Source of the DNA: Rohdeia sp041398665
GTDB taxonomy: Bacteria > Planctomycetota > UBA1135 > GCA-002686595
NCBI GenBank assembly: GCA_041398665.1
Contig: JAWKUH010000004.1
Location: 1-64,000, forward strand
Reading direction: 5' to 3'
Length of the DNA: 64,000 bases
Within the stretch, counting starts at the first letter, position 1; every line of letters begins with the position of its first letter. Below, piece by piece: positions 1-9,132 of the stretch. The notes under the pieces are model-generated. The model was not told the DNA's origin and made no database searches. It saw only the letters and a program-made list of their open reading frames with translations. The position numbers and the translations under genes are program-made.

Positions 1-703
1 AACCGCTCGCACACTCGACGTCGAGACGCGACTCGTCCAGCGTCAGCGTGCACGCACCGTCGACGTCGACGATCCCGAACGGCGTGCGGACGTTCGCTTC
101 ACCTTCGACGTCGACGACGCCGTCGACGAATCTCACGCGACGGCCGACGGCGCTCTCGACGAGCATGGTCGTGCCCGGTCGCAGTTCGATGCGAGCGTCG
201 TCGGCGACGACCTTCGCGCGACCGTCGCTCCCCGTCTGGATCAGGTCGCCGCGCAGTCCGGTGCGCGGCCCGAACTCGGCGCCGACGAGCTCGCCCCCGA
301 CCCACACCTCGCCGGAGATCCACTGCACGGGGAGCGTCGGATCGCCGCGCAACCCGCGACCGACCCGCGTCACACCGAAGATCACGGCGCAGACGGCGAG
401 CCAGACCAGCAGTCCGCGCCGACGTCCGAGCGAACCGAACGGGTCGCGACCGCCGCGCCCGGACGGGACGGCGTCGACGCGAGCGATCGCCGCCCGGCCG
501 ATGCGCGCCGCGGCAGCCATGTGCTCGCGGTACACGAGCCGACACTCGATGCACTCCCGCAGGTGCGCTCGTGCCCGCTCCTCGTCCTCACCGTCGTCGA
601 CGCGCCGCAGTCGCGCGCCGATCCAGGCGCGACAGTGCTGGCACGCCTCGGACGACTCCGACTCCTCGGCCCCGAGCCTCGCTGCTCCGTCGCCTCCCGA
701 CAT
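1..703 (-). CDS. FecR-domain protein with N-terminal anti-sigma-type zinc finger (3' end cut by window)
   Basis: The frame is open from the ATG at 703 to the window edge, so the C-terminus is missing. The N-terminus has a CxxC pair (EACQHC) and then H-x3-C-x2-C (HLRECIEC), the layout of zf-HC2 anti-sigma factors. One membrane segment follows (LLVWLAVCAVIFGV), and then a periplasmic part with FecR-like sheet repeats (WISGEVWVGGE, GDLIQTGSDGRAKV). Such proteins usually bind an ECF sigma factor in the cytoplasm and sense a signal outside. No sigma gene lies upstream in this window; the next gene upstream encodes a small secreted protein. The start has a GAGG about 10 bases upstream. Family placement is fairly safe; the partner sigma factor is unknown. 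Confidence 0.75.
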   Translation of the reverse strand, partial: MSGGDGAARLGAEESESSEACQHCRAWIGARLRRVDDGEDEERARAHLRECIECRLVYREHMAAAARIGRAAIARVDAVPSGRGGRDPFGSLGRRRGLLVWLAVCAVIFGVTRVGRGLRGDPTLPVQWISGEVWVGGELVGAEFGPRTGLRGDLIQTGSDGRAKVVADDARIELRPGTTMLVESAVGRRVRFVDGVVDVEGEANVRTPFGIVDVDGACTLTLDESRLDVECASG

Positions 704-755
704 CCCGGATCCTCATCGACCGCCGACCGGGAGCCCTTGACGGGTGCCTCGACGC

Positions 756-793
756 GAGCGGGGCGGCCGCCCGGATCGGCGACCGCCCCGCTC
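756..793 (-). terminator. Hairpin downstream of the small secreted protein gene
   Basis: An 11-base perfect inverted repeat (GAGCGGGGCGG at 756-766 against CCGCCCCGCTC at 783-793) with a 16-base loop lies about 15 bases after the stop of the minus-strand gene ending at 809. It has no clear T-run, so the terminator role rests on position and stem strength. Confidence 0.5.
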
Positions 794-808
794 CCCCCTG
801 GATCCGTC

Positions 809-1339
809 TCAGACGCGCCGCGAACCCGCCTGTGCCTTCGCACCGCGTCCGCGTTCCCCTGCCGCGCCGCCGCGCCGTCCGTCGACCTCGGGGCGCGGAC
901 CGCGGAGACCCGGACGTTCCGTCCGGCCCGATCCACGCCGACCGCCGAAGTCGTGCGGCGCGAGTCGCCCCGACCGGCCGTCGCGAGCGTCGCGCAGCCG
1001 CGGGCCGAAGGGGTTCCGCGCGCCGCCGATCGCGCGATGTCCGAGGACGCGGGCTCCACCGCCGAAGCGGCCCCACCGTCCGAAGGACCTCCCTCGGACG
1101 CCGAACGTCCCCTCGAGCGCCGCGCCGTGCCCCGAGGCGTGCCGTCTCTCGTCGACGGCGCGGCCTCGCGCGTGGCGCCCGAAGTCGACGCGCTCCTGCC
1201 GCGCGTCCGCGCGCTGTTCGATGCGACGCTCGACGCGCCGCCCTCCGAGGTCGGCGGGCCCACCGCCCACGCGTTGGGCCAGTGCGTCCGTGCTGAACAG
1301 CGTCGCGAGCGCGACGGCGATGATCGTGATCCTCTTCAT
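809..1339 (-). CDS. Small secreted protein, Arg/Gly-rich
   Basis: I do not recognise this 176-residue protein. It starts with a clear signal peptide (MKRITIIAVALATLF, cleavage probably after DALAQ), and the mature part is rich in Arg, Gly and His with little hydrophobic content. The ATG at 1339 is chosen over longer in-frame starts because the signal peptide begins there and a GAGGAA lies just upstream. The leader before the ATG (AACGACATGAAG) is nearly the same as that of the next gene upstream (start 2000), and both begin MK(R/K), so the two may be diverged paralogues or share a translational signal. Function unknown. Confidence 0.6.
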   Translation of the reverse strand: MKRITIIAVALATLFSTDALAQRVGGGPADLGGRRVERRIEQRADARQERVDFGRHARGRAVDERRHASGHGAALEGTFGVRGRSFGRWGRFGGGARVLGHRAIGGARNPFGPRLRDARDGRSGRLAPHDFGGRRGSGRTERPGLRGPRPEVDGRRGGAAGERGRGAKAQAGSRRV

Positions 1340-1557
1340 GTCGTTCCTCGGTCTTTGCGACGTCGCCGTCGCAGGTGTCGTCCTCGCTCCGTCGCACCGA
1401 CGTCGGCGCGACGCGTGGACTACGCGGCGCAGGTGTGCGTGACGAGGAGAGGAGCGCCGCCATGGAGCGAGCGGTACGCGTCGCGCGCGCCAAGTCGCGG
1501 ACGGACGACGGGCGACGAGCGAACGGTCGCGTCGTGACGACGCGCTCCACGAACGCA

Positions 1558-1593
1558 CCGAGGGCGACGGTCCTCTCGGAACGTCGCCCTCGG
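1558..1593 (-). terminator. Hairpin downstream of the second small secreted protein gene
   Basis: A 12-base perfect inverted repeat (CCGAGGGCGACG at 1558-1569, CGTCGCCCTCGG at 1582-1593) with a 12-base loop lies about 30 bases after the stop at 1626. No T-run is seen. The position fits a transcription terminator for the minus-strand gene. Confidence 0.5.
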
Positions 1594-1625
1594 CGAGGCA
1601 TCGTCGCGCCGCCGTGTCGCGCGGC

Positions 1626-2000
1626 TCAGCCGCGTCGGCGCACCGGACCGTCCGGTCCGCCGGACGGCGGCGTGACGGGAGGCTGCGGCGCGGGCGGAGG
1701 CGTGACCGGCGGACCGCCGCGACGGCGCTTCGGGTGCGGCTGAGGCTTCGGTCCGTCACCGTGCCCGTTCCCGGCGCGAGCGCGACGGATGCGCTCGAGC
1801 GCCTTCTTCGCCTTCTCGTCGCCGTTCTTGGCCGCCTCGCGGAGGCGGCGGATCGTGGCGGGATCGACCTTCGGTGCGTCGTTCGTCGCGGCCGCGGTCG
1901 TCGCGGCGGCGTTCGGGAGGCTCTCGACCGGGGTCGTGGCGGCGTGGAGCGGGAGCGCGCCGAGGGCGAGCAACGTGGCGGTGAGGATGGTCTTCTTCAT
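1626..2000 (-). CDS. Small secreted protein with Pro-rich C-terminus
   Basis: An unrecognised protein of 124 residues. It has a signal peptide (MKKTILTATLLALGALPLHA), a short Ala/Thr linker, a charged helix (residues about 45-70, KVDPATIRRLREAAKNGD) and a C-terminal tail rich in Pro, Lys and Arg (PPVTPPPAPQPPVTPP). The start at 2000 is chosen for the signal peptide. It shares its leader sequence (AACGACATGAAG) and small size with the gene at 809-1339. A periplasmic or cell-surface location is inferred; no function can be assigned. Confidence 0.6.
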   Translation of the reverse strand: MKKTILTATLLALGALPLHAATTPVESLPNAAATTAAATNDAPKVDPATIRRLREAAKNGDEKAKKALERIRRARAGNGHGDGPKPQPHPKRRRGGPPVTPPPAPQPPVTPPSGGPDGPVRRRG

Positions 2001-2125
2001 GTCGTTCGTGGGCTTTCTCGGCGACGGCGGTTCGCCGGCGCGGGCTCGCGGTACGGAGCGTCGATCGGAGCGCGAGGGCGGTGGAGCGAACGGTGCCGTC
2101 ACCGTTGCGCGCGCCACCTCCGGCT

Positions 2126-3598
2126 TCACGACCCAAGTCTGCCCGCTGCGGCCCGCAGGCGCGTAACGGCGCGGTCACGGCCCAGGAGGACGAACACGTC
2201 GGCGAGTTCCGGGCCGCCGGCCTGGCCCGTGAGGGCCGTCCGGACCGGCTGGAACACCGCTCCCACCTTCCGTCCCCCCTCGGCGCACCACGCCTTGAGC
2301 ACGGCCGGCAGCTCCTCGCGGCTCCACTTCGCGTCGGGGATCGTCGGGACGAACTGCGCCAGTTCGGCGAGCGTGGTCGACGCCCCGGCGTGCTTGCGCG
2401 TGCCCGCCTCCGCCGCGGGGTCGAAAGGCACCTCCTCGTCGGGCGCGAAGAGGTACTCGAGCTTCGCCGGCACCTCGGCGTACGTCCGCACGCGTTCGCG
2501 GATCGACTCGATCGCGAGACGCCACCACTCACGATCGCGTTCGACGGCGGCACCGTCGGCGAGGCCCGCGCGCTCGAGGAACGGGACGCTCCGGTCGAGC
2601 GTCCGGTCGAGCGGCTCCGAGCGCAGGTACTCGCCGGAGAGCCACGAGAGCTTGTCGATGTCGAAGATCGACCCGCCCTTCGACACGTCCTCCACGTCGA
2701 ACTCGCGCACGAGCGTCGCGAGGTCGAAGACCTCGTGCTCGCCGTCGAGCGACCAGCCCTGCAGACACAGGAAGTTGACGACGGCCTCCGGGGGATGGCC
2801 CGCGTCGCGGTACGCGACCAGCGCGGTGTCGCCGGTCCGCTTCGACATCTTCTTGCCGTCGGTCCCGAGGATCAGCGGCAGGTGGGCGTACTGCGGTGCG
2901 GCGAGGCCGAGCGCCGCGAAGAGCAGCACCTGCTTCGGCGTGTTGACGAGGTGTTCCTCGCCGCGGACGACGTGCGTGATGCGCATGTCGGCGTCGTCGC
3001 ACACGCACACGAAGTTGTAGGTCGGCGACCCGTCGGTCCTGACCATGATCCAGTCGTCGAGCTCGGCGTGCGCGAAACGCACGTCGCCGCGGATCGAGTC
3101 GCGGATCGTCGTCTCGCCCTCCGGCACGCGGAAGCGCACGGTGAAGGGTTCCCCCGCCGCGGCGCGGCGGTCCGACTCCTCGCGCGGCAGGTCGCGGTAG
3201 CGGCCGTCGTAGCGCGGCGTCTCCTTGCGCGCCTCCTGCGCCGCGCGCAGGTCGTCGAGCTCCTGCGGCGTCGCGAAGCAGCGGTACGCGCGACCGTCGG
3301 CGAGCAGCTCCTGCGCGATCGCGTGGTGGCGCTCGAGCCGCTCGCTCTGCCGGTACGGTCCGTACGGTCCGCCGACGTCGGGCCCCTCGTCCCAGTCGAT
3401 GCCGAGCCAACGGAAGCCCTCGAGGATCGCGTCCTCGTGCTCGCGCCGCGAACGCTCGCGATCGGTGTCCTCGATGCGGAGGACGAAGCGCCCCCCTCGT
3501 CCTCTCGCGTAGGCCCAGTTGAAGAGCGCGGTGCGCGCACCGCCGATGTGGAGCGCGCCGGTCGGACTCGGCGCGAAGCGTGTTCTGACTTCGGACAT
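2126..3598 (-). CDS. gltX: Glutamyl-tRNA synthetase
   Basis: This 490-residue class I synthetase charges tRNA-Glu with glutamate in the cytoplasm. The HIGH-type motif is HIGG at residues 17-20 inside FAPSPTGALHIGGAR, and the KMSKR motif is intact at 250-254. The RIEDTD stretch near residue 41 and the YNFVCVCDD stretch near 194 are typical of the family. Length is normal. The reading frame continues upstream of 3598, but MSEVRTRFAPSPTG is the conserved N-terminus, so that ATG is used. It is divergent from the esterase gene at 3657 with only 58 bases between them. Whether it also charges tRNA-Gln depends on whether the genome carries glnS or gatCAB. Confidence 0.97.
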   Translation of the reverse strand: MSEVRTRFAPSPTGALHIGGARTALFNWAYARGRGGRFVLRIEDTDRERSRREHEDAILEGFRWLGIDWDEGPDVGGPYGPYRQSERLERHHAIAQELLADGRAYRCFATPQELDDLRAAQEARKETPRYDGRYRDLPREESDRRAAAGEPFTVRFRVPEGETTIRDSIRGDVRFAHAELDDWIMVRTDGSPTYNFVCVCDDADMRITHVVRGEEHLVNTPKQVLLFAALGLAAPQYAHLPLILGTDGKKMSKRTGDTALVAYRDAGHPPEAVVNFLCLQGWSLDGEHEVFDLATLVREFDVEDVSKGGSIFDIDKLSWLSGEYLRSEPLDRTLDRSVPFLERAGLADGAAVERDREWWRLAIESIRERVRTYAEVPAKLEYLFAPDEEVPFDPAAEAGTRKHAGASTTLAELAQFVPTIPDAKWSREELPAVLKAWCAEGGRKVGAVFQPVRTALTGQAGGPELADVFVLLGRDRAVTRLRAAAGRLGS

Positions 3599-3656
3599 GG
3601 GGCGCGAGAGGATACGGTTCGACGCGCCGGCCCGGTCACCGACCACGGAGGAACCC

Positions 3657-4686
3657 ATGACGACGTCCCGCGCCGCCATCGTGCGCCCCGACCTCGCTCG
3701 CACCGGATTCTCCGGCAGGGCGGAGATCTGCGTCCTCACGAGCGAGGTCCTCGCCGACAACGCGCTCGGCGACCCGCACGTCCGCGAGCTGCCGGTCTAC
3801 GTGCCGCCCGGCGACGGTCCGTTCCCGGTCGTCGTCGTGCTCTCCGGTTTCACCGGACGCGGCCACAAGTACCTCGAACCGCACCCCTGGCACGCGAGCG
3901 TCGCGCAGCGCTTCGACCGCGCCGTCGCCGAGGGTCGTTCGCGCCCGGCGATCCTCGTCATGCCGGACTGCTTCACGAAGCTCGGCGGCAGCCAGTTCGT
4001 GAACTCGAGCGCGACGGGCCGCTACGAGGACCACGTGGTGCACGAGATCCTCCCGCTCGTCGAGGAGGCGTTCGACGCGCTCCCCGGGCGGCGCGCGGTG
4101 CGGGAAGTCGTCGGGCGGCTTCGGCGCGCTGCACCTCGCGATGCGCCACCCCGGCGTCTTCGCGGCGGCCGCGTCGATCTCCGGCGACTGCGACTTCGAG
4201 CTGTGCTACGGCGGCGAGATGCTCGCGGCCGCGCGCGGACTCGCGAAGTACGGCGGCGACGTCCGCGCGTTCCTCGAGGAGTTCGAGCGCACGCACGACC
4301 TCGGCGGCGACGGGCACGCGATCCTCGACGTCGTCGCGATGTCGGCCTGCTACTCGCCGAACCCGGACTCGCCGCTCGGCTTCGACCTGCCGATGGACCT
4401 CGAGTACGCGGAGCGCCGGGTCGACGTCTTCGAGCGCTGGCGCGCCTTCGACCCGCTCGTCGCCTGCGAACACCACGCGGACGCGCTGCGCTCGCTCGAA
4501 CTCCTGCACGTGGAGTGCGGACGCGCCGACGAGTTCAACCTGCAGTTCGGCGCGCGGCGACTCGTCCGTCGCCTGCGCGAACTCGGCATCCCCTGCCGCC
4601 ACGAGGAGCACGCGGGCGGCCACCGCGGCATCGACGAGCGCTACGAAATCGTCCTGCCGCTGCTCGCGGAACGACTCACCACGTGA
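3657..4686 (+). pseudogene. Alpha/beta-hydrolase (esterase family), one frameshift at the nucleophile elbow
   Basis: This looks like a cytoplasmic esterase of the enterochelin esterase/esterase D type, roughly 343 residues if repaired. The first part (VYVPPGDGPFPVVVVLSGF, then RPAILVMPDCFTKLGGSQF) is read from the ATG at 3657, which has GGAGGA upstream. At about 4101 the frame shifts by +1, which equals loss of two bases. The second part resumes at once with GKSSGGFGALHLAMRHPGVF, holding the Ser nucleophile motif GxSxG, and ends at 4686. The catalytic acid and the His (EHAGGH) are in the second part. No residue beyond the break point is missing, so an assembly indel is as likely as a true mutation. 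Confidence 0.8.
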
Positions 4687-4701
4687 CGCGTTCGGGCGCG
4701 G

Positions 4702-5052
4702 TCACGGGTGGTGCGCCTCGACCGTCGTCGCGATGCCGCCGCGCACGAAGAACTCGCCGACGACCGTCATCGATCGCGGACTCGTCGCGGCGACGAGGTC
4801 GTCGAGGATCTTGTTCACGACGGCCTCGTGGAACGCGCCCTCCTGGCGGTAGGACCACAGGTAGAGCTTGAGGCTCTTGAGCTCGACGCACTTCCCGTCC
4901 GGCACGTACTCGATGTGCAACGTCGCGAAGTCGGGCTGACCGGTGCGCGGACACAGGCACGTGAACTCGGGGCACTCGAAGCGGATCTCGTAGTCGCGCT
5001 CCGGGTTGGGGTTCGGGAAGGTCTCGAGGGTCTTGCTGGGTTCGCTCGGCAT
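4702..5052 (-). CDS. queF: NADPH-dependent 7-cyano-7-deazaguanine reductase
   Basis: QueF reduces preQ0 to preQ1 in queuosine biosynthesis. The protein has 116 residues, the short unimodular type. The catalytic Cys is residue 34 in FTCLCPRTGQPDFA, and the substrate-binding Glu lies in the SYRQEGAFHE stretch. The ATG at 5052 is preferred to an in-frame TTG nine bases upstream. It is convergent with the esterase gene (stop to stop 15 bases) and no other queuosine gene is visible nearby. Confidence 0.95.
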   Translation of the reverse strand: MPSEPSKTLETFPNPNPERDYEIRFECPEFTCLCPRTGQPDFATLHIEYVPDGKCVELKSLKLYLWSYRQEGAFHEAVVNKILDDLVAATSPRSMTVVGEFFVRGGIATTVEAHHP

Positions 5053-5118
5053 GTCGATCAAGGGGTCGCTCTCGTCGCCGTCCTCGGCTCTCGTCGGTTC
5101 GTCGCGTCCACGTCGCTC

Positions 5119-7359
5119 TCAGCGGCGCCGGCCGAGGAACTCCTCGGGGAGGAGGCCGCCGGTCCGCGTGACGCTCCCGTCCCGCGCGACGTGGACGAGT
5201 TCGTAGTGGATCTTCGAGTTCGCGGCGCGGCGCAGGTCGTCGAGGGCGGCGACCGGGCGGTCGAACCGGATCGTCCCGTTCGCGCCCACGCGGCCGTCCA
5301 CCTCGAAGGAGTCGAGCGTCGCGAGGTCGAGCAGGTCGAGCCTCACGCTGCCGCGCGCTCCGACGTCGCGCAGGACGCCGAACGTCCAGTCGCCGCCGTC
5401 CGTCGCCGCGAGTTCTCCCGAACGGTCGACGAGCGGGAGTTCCGGGACGATCCGCGCCGACAACCCCTCGGGATCGAGACCCTCGAGACGCACGCGTTCG
5501 ACGGTCCCGGCGAGGACCCACGCCGTGAGGTCCGCGAGGTCGAGCAGGGCGTGTCCGTCCTCCGCGCGGTCGTACCAGGTCGCGATCGGCGCGGAGCCGT
5601 CCTCGGCGCCGCCGATCCAGCTCGCGCGCGCACCCTCTCGCGCCCCCGGCCCCGCGACCTCGAGTTCGAGGACGGCGGCGCGCACGGGATCGATCGCTGC
5701 GAGCGGCGATGCGAGCGCGTCGCTCCACTCCAGTCGATCGACGGTGCCGTCGCGGTCGGCGACGTCGACGAAGCGATACGAGCCGTCGCCGTCCGGGACG
5801 GCGACGCGCAGGCCCGCCGAGCGCCAACGATCGAACTCACCGGAGCGCACGAGGTGACCGAAGGCCGGACCCGCCACGTCGACGACGCGGACGGCCGGGG
5901 GCCACGCCGCTTCGGGGTCGAACAGCGGGTGCAGGATCCAGGGCAGTCCCGCTCCGATCGGGTCCATGCCGGCCACGCGGCGCGGCGCGTCGACGACGAG
6001 CAGCGTGCCGCTGCTCGGCGCGCGGTCGCGCACGGAGCGCTGGAAGCGCGCGTACTCCGTCGACGCGCGCTCCCACGCGACGGCGTTGCCGTGGGCGAGG
6101 AAGGAGAAGCCGAGCGCGAGCGCGGCGGGGACGCCGATGCGTCGCAGTCCGGGCAACGCCGTGGCCGCGAGCCCCCACCCCGCGCACATCGCGATCGTCG
6201 CGGGGAGCAGCGTGCGCGCGGTCGCGAGACCGTCGAGGCGGACGCGCTCGTGCACGCCGAACGAGAGCGAGACCGCGACGGCCGCGGCCCAGCACACGAG
6301 CGTCCAGCCCCACAGTCGCGGCGCGGTGCGCGCGGCGATGAGCGCGGGCTGGAGCGCGACGAGTCCGAGGATCCCGGCGCCGAACAGTCCCGCGAACCCG
6401 AGCGTCGCCAGGTTCGCGGGCAGCAGCAGCACGCCGACCTTCTCGACGGACAGCGCCAACGCGCGCAGCGCTCCGTCGATCCCGCCGAGCCGCAGGAGCG
6501 TCACCCACACGCTCGGGTAGTAGCCGTGCCGCGTCACCATCGCGACGATGAACGTGTTGAGCTGGACGACGGCCGAGAACACGAGCAACGTCACGATCGC
6601 CGTCCGCACTCGCGCGGACAGCGGTCGGTAGCGGTACGACGAGAACACCTCGGCCAACGCCATGCACAGCGGCAGCATCAGCGCGACCTGACCGCACAGC
6701 CCTGCGAGCAGGCACAGCACGCCCGCGAGGTACACGAACCCGTAGCGGCGCTCCTGTCGTCCGCGCAGGAACGCGGCCGCCGCCCACGTGCCGAACGCGA
6801 GCGCCATGAGGTCGGCGCGCCCGTCGAGCGCGGCGACCGACGGCACCGCGAGGGGGTGCAGCACGAACAGGAACGCCGCGGCCGACGACGCGCGCGACGC
6901 CTGGTCGCTGCCGACCCAGGGTCGATAGATCCTCCAGAGGAATCGCCACGTCCCGAGCGCCGCGACCACGAGCCAGACGAGGTTCTCGACGCGGTACCAG
7001 ACGGCCGACGACACACCGAAGGGCCCGTCGTCGCCGGTTCCGTAGAGGCGCTGGCTCAGCGCGACGGAGTATCCGGAGAGGAGCGAGCCGACGTCCCCGC
7101 CCTCCTCGTTCCCGAGGAAGTCCATGACCTCGAGCGGCGAGAGTTCACCGAGCGGGATCGGACGGCCGGGGCGCGCCGAGGGGTCGGCCGCCGCCGCGGC
7201 GACGCGGTCCCGCGCGGTGTGCCCGCTCGCGCGCGCGAGGAGGTCGAGGTCGTCGCCGTCGAAGCCGCTGCGCGCGAGCGGCGCGAGCGCCGTCGCGAGG
7301 CACAGCACGGCGAAGAGCGCGCGCAGGGTGCGCTCGATGTTGACCCTCGGATGGAGCAC
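5119..7359 (-). CDS. Polytopic membrane protein with C-terminal soluble domain
   Basis: I cannot name this 746-residue protein. Residues 1 to about 430 hold around ten hydrophobic segments, starting with ALFAVLCLATALAPLA and followed by a loop rich in Asp (DGDDLDLLARASGH). This is the layout of GT-C glycosyltransferase-like proteins, whose first outer loop often carries acidic catalytic residues, but I see no decisive family motif. The C-terminal 300 residues look extracytoplasmic and sheet-rich. It starts with GTG and has a weak upstream signal. The 252 bases before it (7360-7611) hold nothing I can recognise. A role in surface glycan or lipid modification is only a guess. Confidence 0.6.
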   Translation of the reverse strand: MLHPRVNIERTLRALFAVLCLATALAPLARSGFDGDDLDLLARASGHTARDRVAAAAADPSARPGRPIPLGELSPLEVMDFLGNEEGGDVGSLLSGYSVALSQRLYGTGDDGPFGVSSAVWYRVENLVWLVVAALGTWRFLWRIYRPWVGSDQASRASSAAAFLFVLHPLAVPSVAALDGRADLMALAFGTWAAAAFLRGRQERRYGFVYLAGVLCLLAGLCGQVALMLPLCMALAEVFSSYRYRPLSARVRTAIVTLLVFSAVVQLNTFIVAMVTRHGYYPSVWVTLLRLGGIDGALRALALSVEKVGVLLLPANLATLGFAGLFGAGILGLVALQPALIAARTAPRLWGWTLVCWAAAVAVSLSFGVHERVRLDGLATARTLLPATIAMCAGWGLAATALPGLRRIGVPAALALGFSFLAHGNAVAWERASTEYARFQRSVRDRAPSSGTLLVVDAPRRVAGMDPIGAGLPWILHPLFDPEAAWPPAVRVVDVAGPAFGHLVRSGEFDRWRSAGLRVAVPDGDGSYRFVDVADRDGTVDRLEWSDALASPLAAIDPVRAAVLELEVAGPGAREGARASWIGGAEDGSAPIATWYDRAEDGHALLDLADLTAWVLAGTVERVRLEGLDPEGLSARIVPELPLVDRSGELAATDGGDWTFGVLRDVGARGSVRLDLLDLATLDSFEVDGRVGANGTIRFDRPVAALDDLRRAANSKIHYELVHVARDGSVTRTGGLLPEEFLGRRR

Positions 7360-7611
7360 GGCTCGACGGAACCTCGTGGACGCCGGGGCGGTGCGTCGCG
7401 GAACGGCCGCAGCCGCCCGCGCGACGCGCCCGACCAGGGGCGCCGGTCACAAGGGATACCGCGCGCGTCCCTCGGATCCAACGACCGGGGGCCGCGCGCG
7501 CCGACAGCGGGTCGAGGACGGGTACGAGCGCTCGGAGGGCCCGCGCACGAGGCGCTCGATCTCGGCGCGGTCGCGCGCGGGGCGCCTGAGGGCGCGACGC
7601 CCTCCGCAGCG

Positions 7612-8538
7612 TCAGTCCTCGCGCGGACCGTCCTCGTCGTCGTCGAGGCGCGCGTGCCAGGCCTCGACGAGCCACGGTGGGAGCTGCTCCCAGCGATCGA
7701 CGAGTGCGCGCGCCGGCGAGTAGCACACGTGCGGGTCGAGCACGGCGCGCGCGACGATGCGCGTCCCGAGCCCGACGAGCGGGACCGCGGCGTCGGGGAC
7801 CTCGGTGAGGTCGTCGCGTCCGCGCAGGTAGAGCGGGACGAAGTAGCCGCGCGAGCCGCCGTGGAGCTGTCGCACCGCGAGTCCGCGGTGGATCGCCCAG
7901 TGCACGGCGCCGGCGATCGCGCAGGACTGCGCGACCGGCGTGAGTCCGGCGAGTGCGGGGATGTCCGCGCGGCGCTCGGGGTCGCTGAGCTCCGCGGCGA
8001 CGACGATCTCCGCGTCGGCGCGCAACTCGGGCCACTCCGGCAACGACGGCGGTTCCGGGAGAGCGGAGCAGCTCGGCCGCTCACCGACCCAGTTCAGCAC
8101 CCACGGGTTCTGCCCGGGGTCCTGGTTGCGGACGAGCCCGAGGTAGATGGGCACGCCGTTCGGCGTCGTGAGGCGACCCGCCGTCATCACGAGCTGGTCG
8201 CCGTTCCACACGTACGTGCCCTGCTCGATCGCGAGCCGCACGTGCACCGCGAGGTACTTGAGCAGCACGAAACCGTTCTCGCCCCAGGCCTCCTCGACCG
8301 CGAGGTCGCGCAGGAACGTGAGCCGTCCCGTCGGCACGAAGCAGAAGCGGAACAGCGACTGGATCGAGAGGTACTCCTCGCCGAACTCGGCGAGCAATTC
8401 CTCGCGCGTCGCCGGCGGGACGTGTCCGGGTTCGCTCCCGGGATCGGTGCCGCCCTCGGCGGCGCGACCGCTGCGCGGTCCGGCGTCTTCGGGGGAGGGA
8501 GCGCTGCTCCGGCCCCGGGCACTCGCAGTGTTGGGCAT
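7612..8538 (-). CDS. DUF3825-like domain protein
   Basis: A 308-residue soluble protein. After a disordered N-terminal 45 residues (Ser, Pro and Gly rich), the part from FGEEYLSIQSLFRF through AVEEAWGENG and YLAVHVRLAIEQG to TPNGVPIYLGLVRN resembles DUF3825, a domain found in bacterial proteins that has been suggested to bind nucleic acid. The C-terminal half (from about residue 160) has no match I recognise. The start is placed at the only nearby ATG, facing the divergent DUF4863-like gene across 129 bases. The match is from memory of the family pattern and needs a profile search. Confidence 0.55.
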   Translation of the reverse strand: MPNTASARGRSSAPSPEDAGPRSGRAAEGGTDPGSEPGHVPPATREELLAEFGEEYLSIQSLFRFCFVPTGRLTFLRDLAVEEAWGENGFVLLKYLAVHVRLAIEQGTYVWNGDQLVMTAGRLTTPNGVPIYLGLVRNQDPGQNPWVLNWVGERPSCSALPEPPSLPEWPELRADAEIVVAAELSDPERRADIPALAGLTPVAQSCAIAGAVHWAIHRGLAVRQLHGGSRGYFVPLYLRGRDDLTEVPDAAVPLVGLGTRIVARAVLDPHVCYSPARALVDRWEQLPPWLVEAWHARLDDDEDGPRED

Positions 8539-8667
8539 GATCGGCTTCGAACACGTCGGCGCGAAGGGCAGGTCCGCGCGTCCGAGGGGATCCTTTGGTG
8601 CGTCCGAGTGCGAGCCGTTCTCGGCGGAGAGGGTAGGCTCTTCGATCCGCCACTGTCGAGAACGCCC

Positions 8668-9126
8668 ATGGACCCGATCTTCGAACGACTGGTCGAACTG
8701 GCCCGCAGCGTGGACGTCGCGCGCCCCGAGGAGGCCCGGCGCGAGCTCGAGCGCCTCCTCCCCCCCGCCGGGCCGGAGGCGCTCCGGATCTCGGAAAGGC
8801 TGCGAGAACTCCTGCGCGAGGGCGCCGTGGCGAACCGCGGCGAGCTGCCCGTCAAGTACGGACGGGTCGCCAAGGCCGGGCCGGAGACGCACGGCTACAG
8901 CATCGACGTGGTCCACATGAGCGGTCCGGGACCGCTCCACCGCCATCCCAACGGCGAGATCGACCTGTGCTTCGCGCTGTCGGGCGAACCCACGTTCGAC
9001 GGGCACCCGCCGGGCTGGGTCGTCTACGGCGCGGACTCGAAGCACGTCCCCACCGTCGCCGGCGGCGAGATGGTGATCGTGTACCTGCTCCCGGGCGGAG
9101 CCATCGAGTTCATCGGCGCGAACTGA
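8668..9126 (+). CDS. DUF4863 family cupin-like protein
   Basis: A 152-residue protein. The second half has a cupin-like layout: GPLHRHPNGEIDLCFALSG, then PPGWVVYGADSKHVPTV and GGEMVIVYLLPGGAIEF. This pattern matches DUF4863, the family that includes 4-hydroxylaminobenzoate lyase (PnbB). The first 60 residues are helical. The His residues in HRHPNGE and KHVPTV could bind a metal. Substrate cannot be inferred, because the gene sits 6 bases before an unrelated radical SAM gene rather than in a nitroaromatic pathway. Confidence 0.65.
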   Translation: MDPIFERLVELARSVDVARPEEARRELERLLPPAGPEALRISERLRELLREGAVANRGELPVKYGRVAKAGPETHGYSIDVVHMSGPGPLHRHPNGEIDLCFALSGEPTFDGHPPGWVVYGADSKHVPTVAGGEMVIVYLLPGGAIEFIGAN

Positions 9127-9132
9127 TCCGCG

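Noticed and set aside
48..1759. Several overlapping frames on both strands over the first 1.7 kb
   Set aside because: Only the FecR/anti-sigma frame (1-703) and the signal-peptide frame (809-1339) show protein-like features; the others are Arg/Ser/Pro-rich shadows.
4708..9126. 1,472-codon plus-strand frame
   Set aside because: Only the end (8668-9126) codes for the DUF4863-like protein; the rest is antisense to queF, the membrane protein and the DUF3825-like gene.
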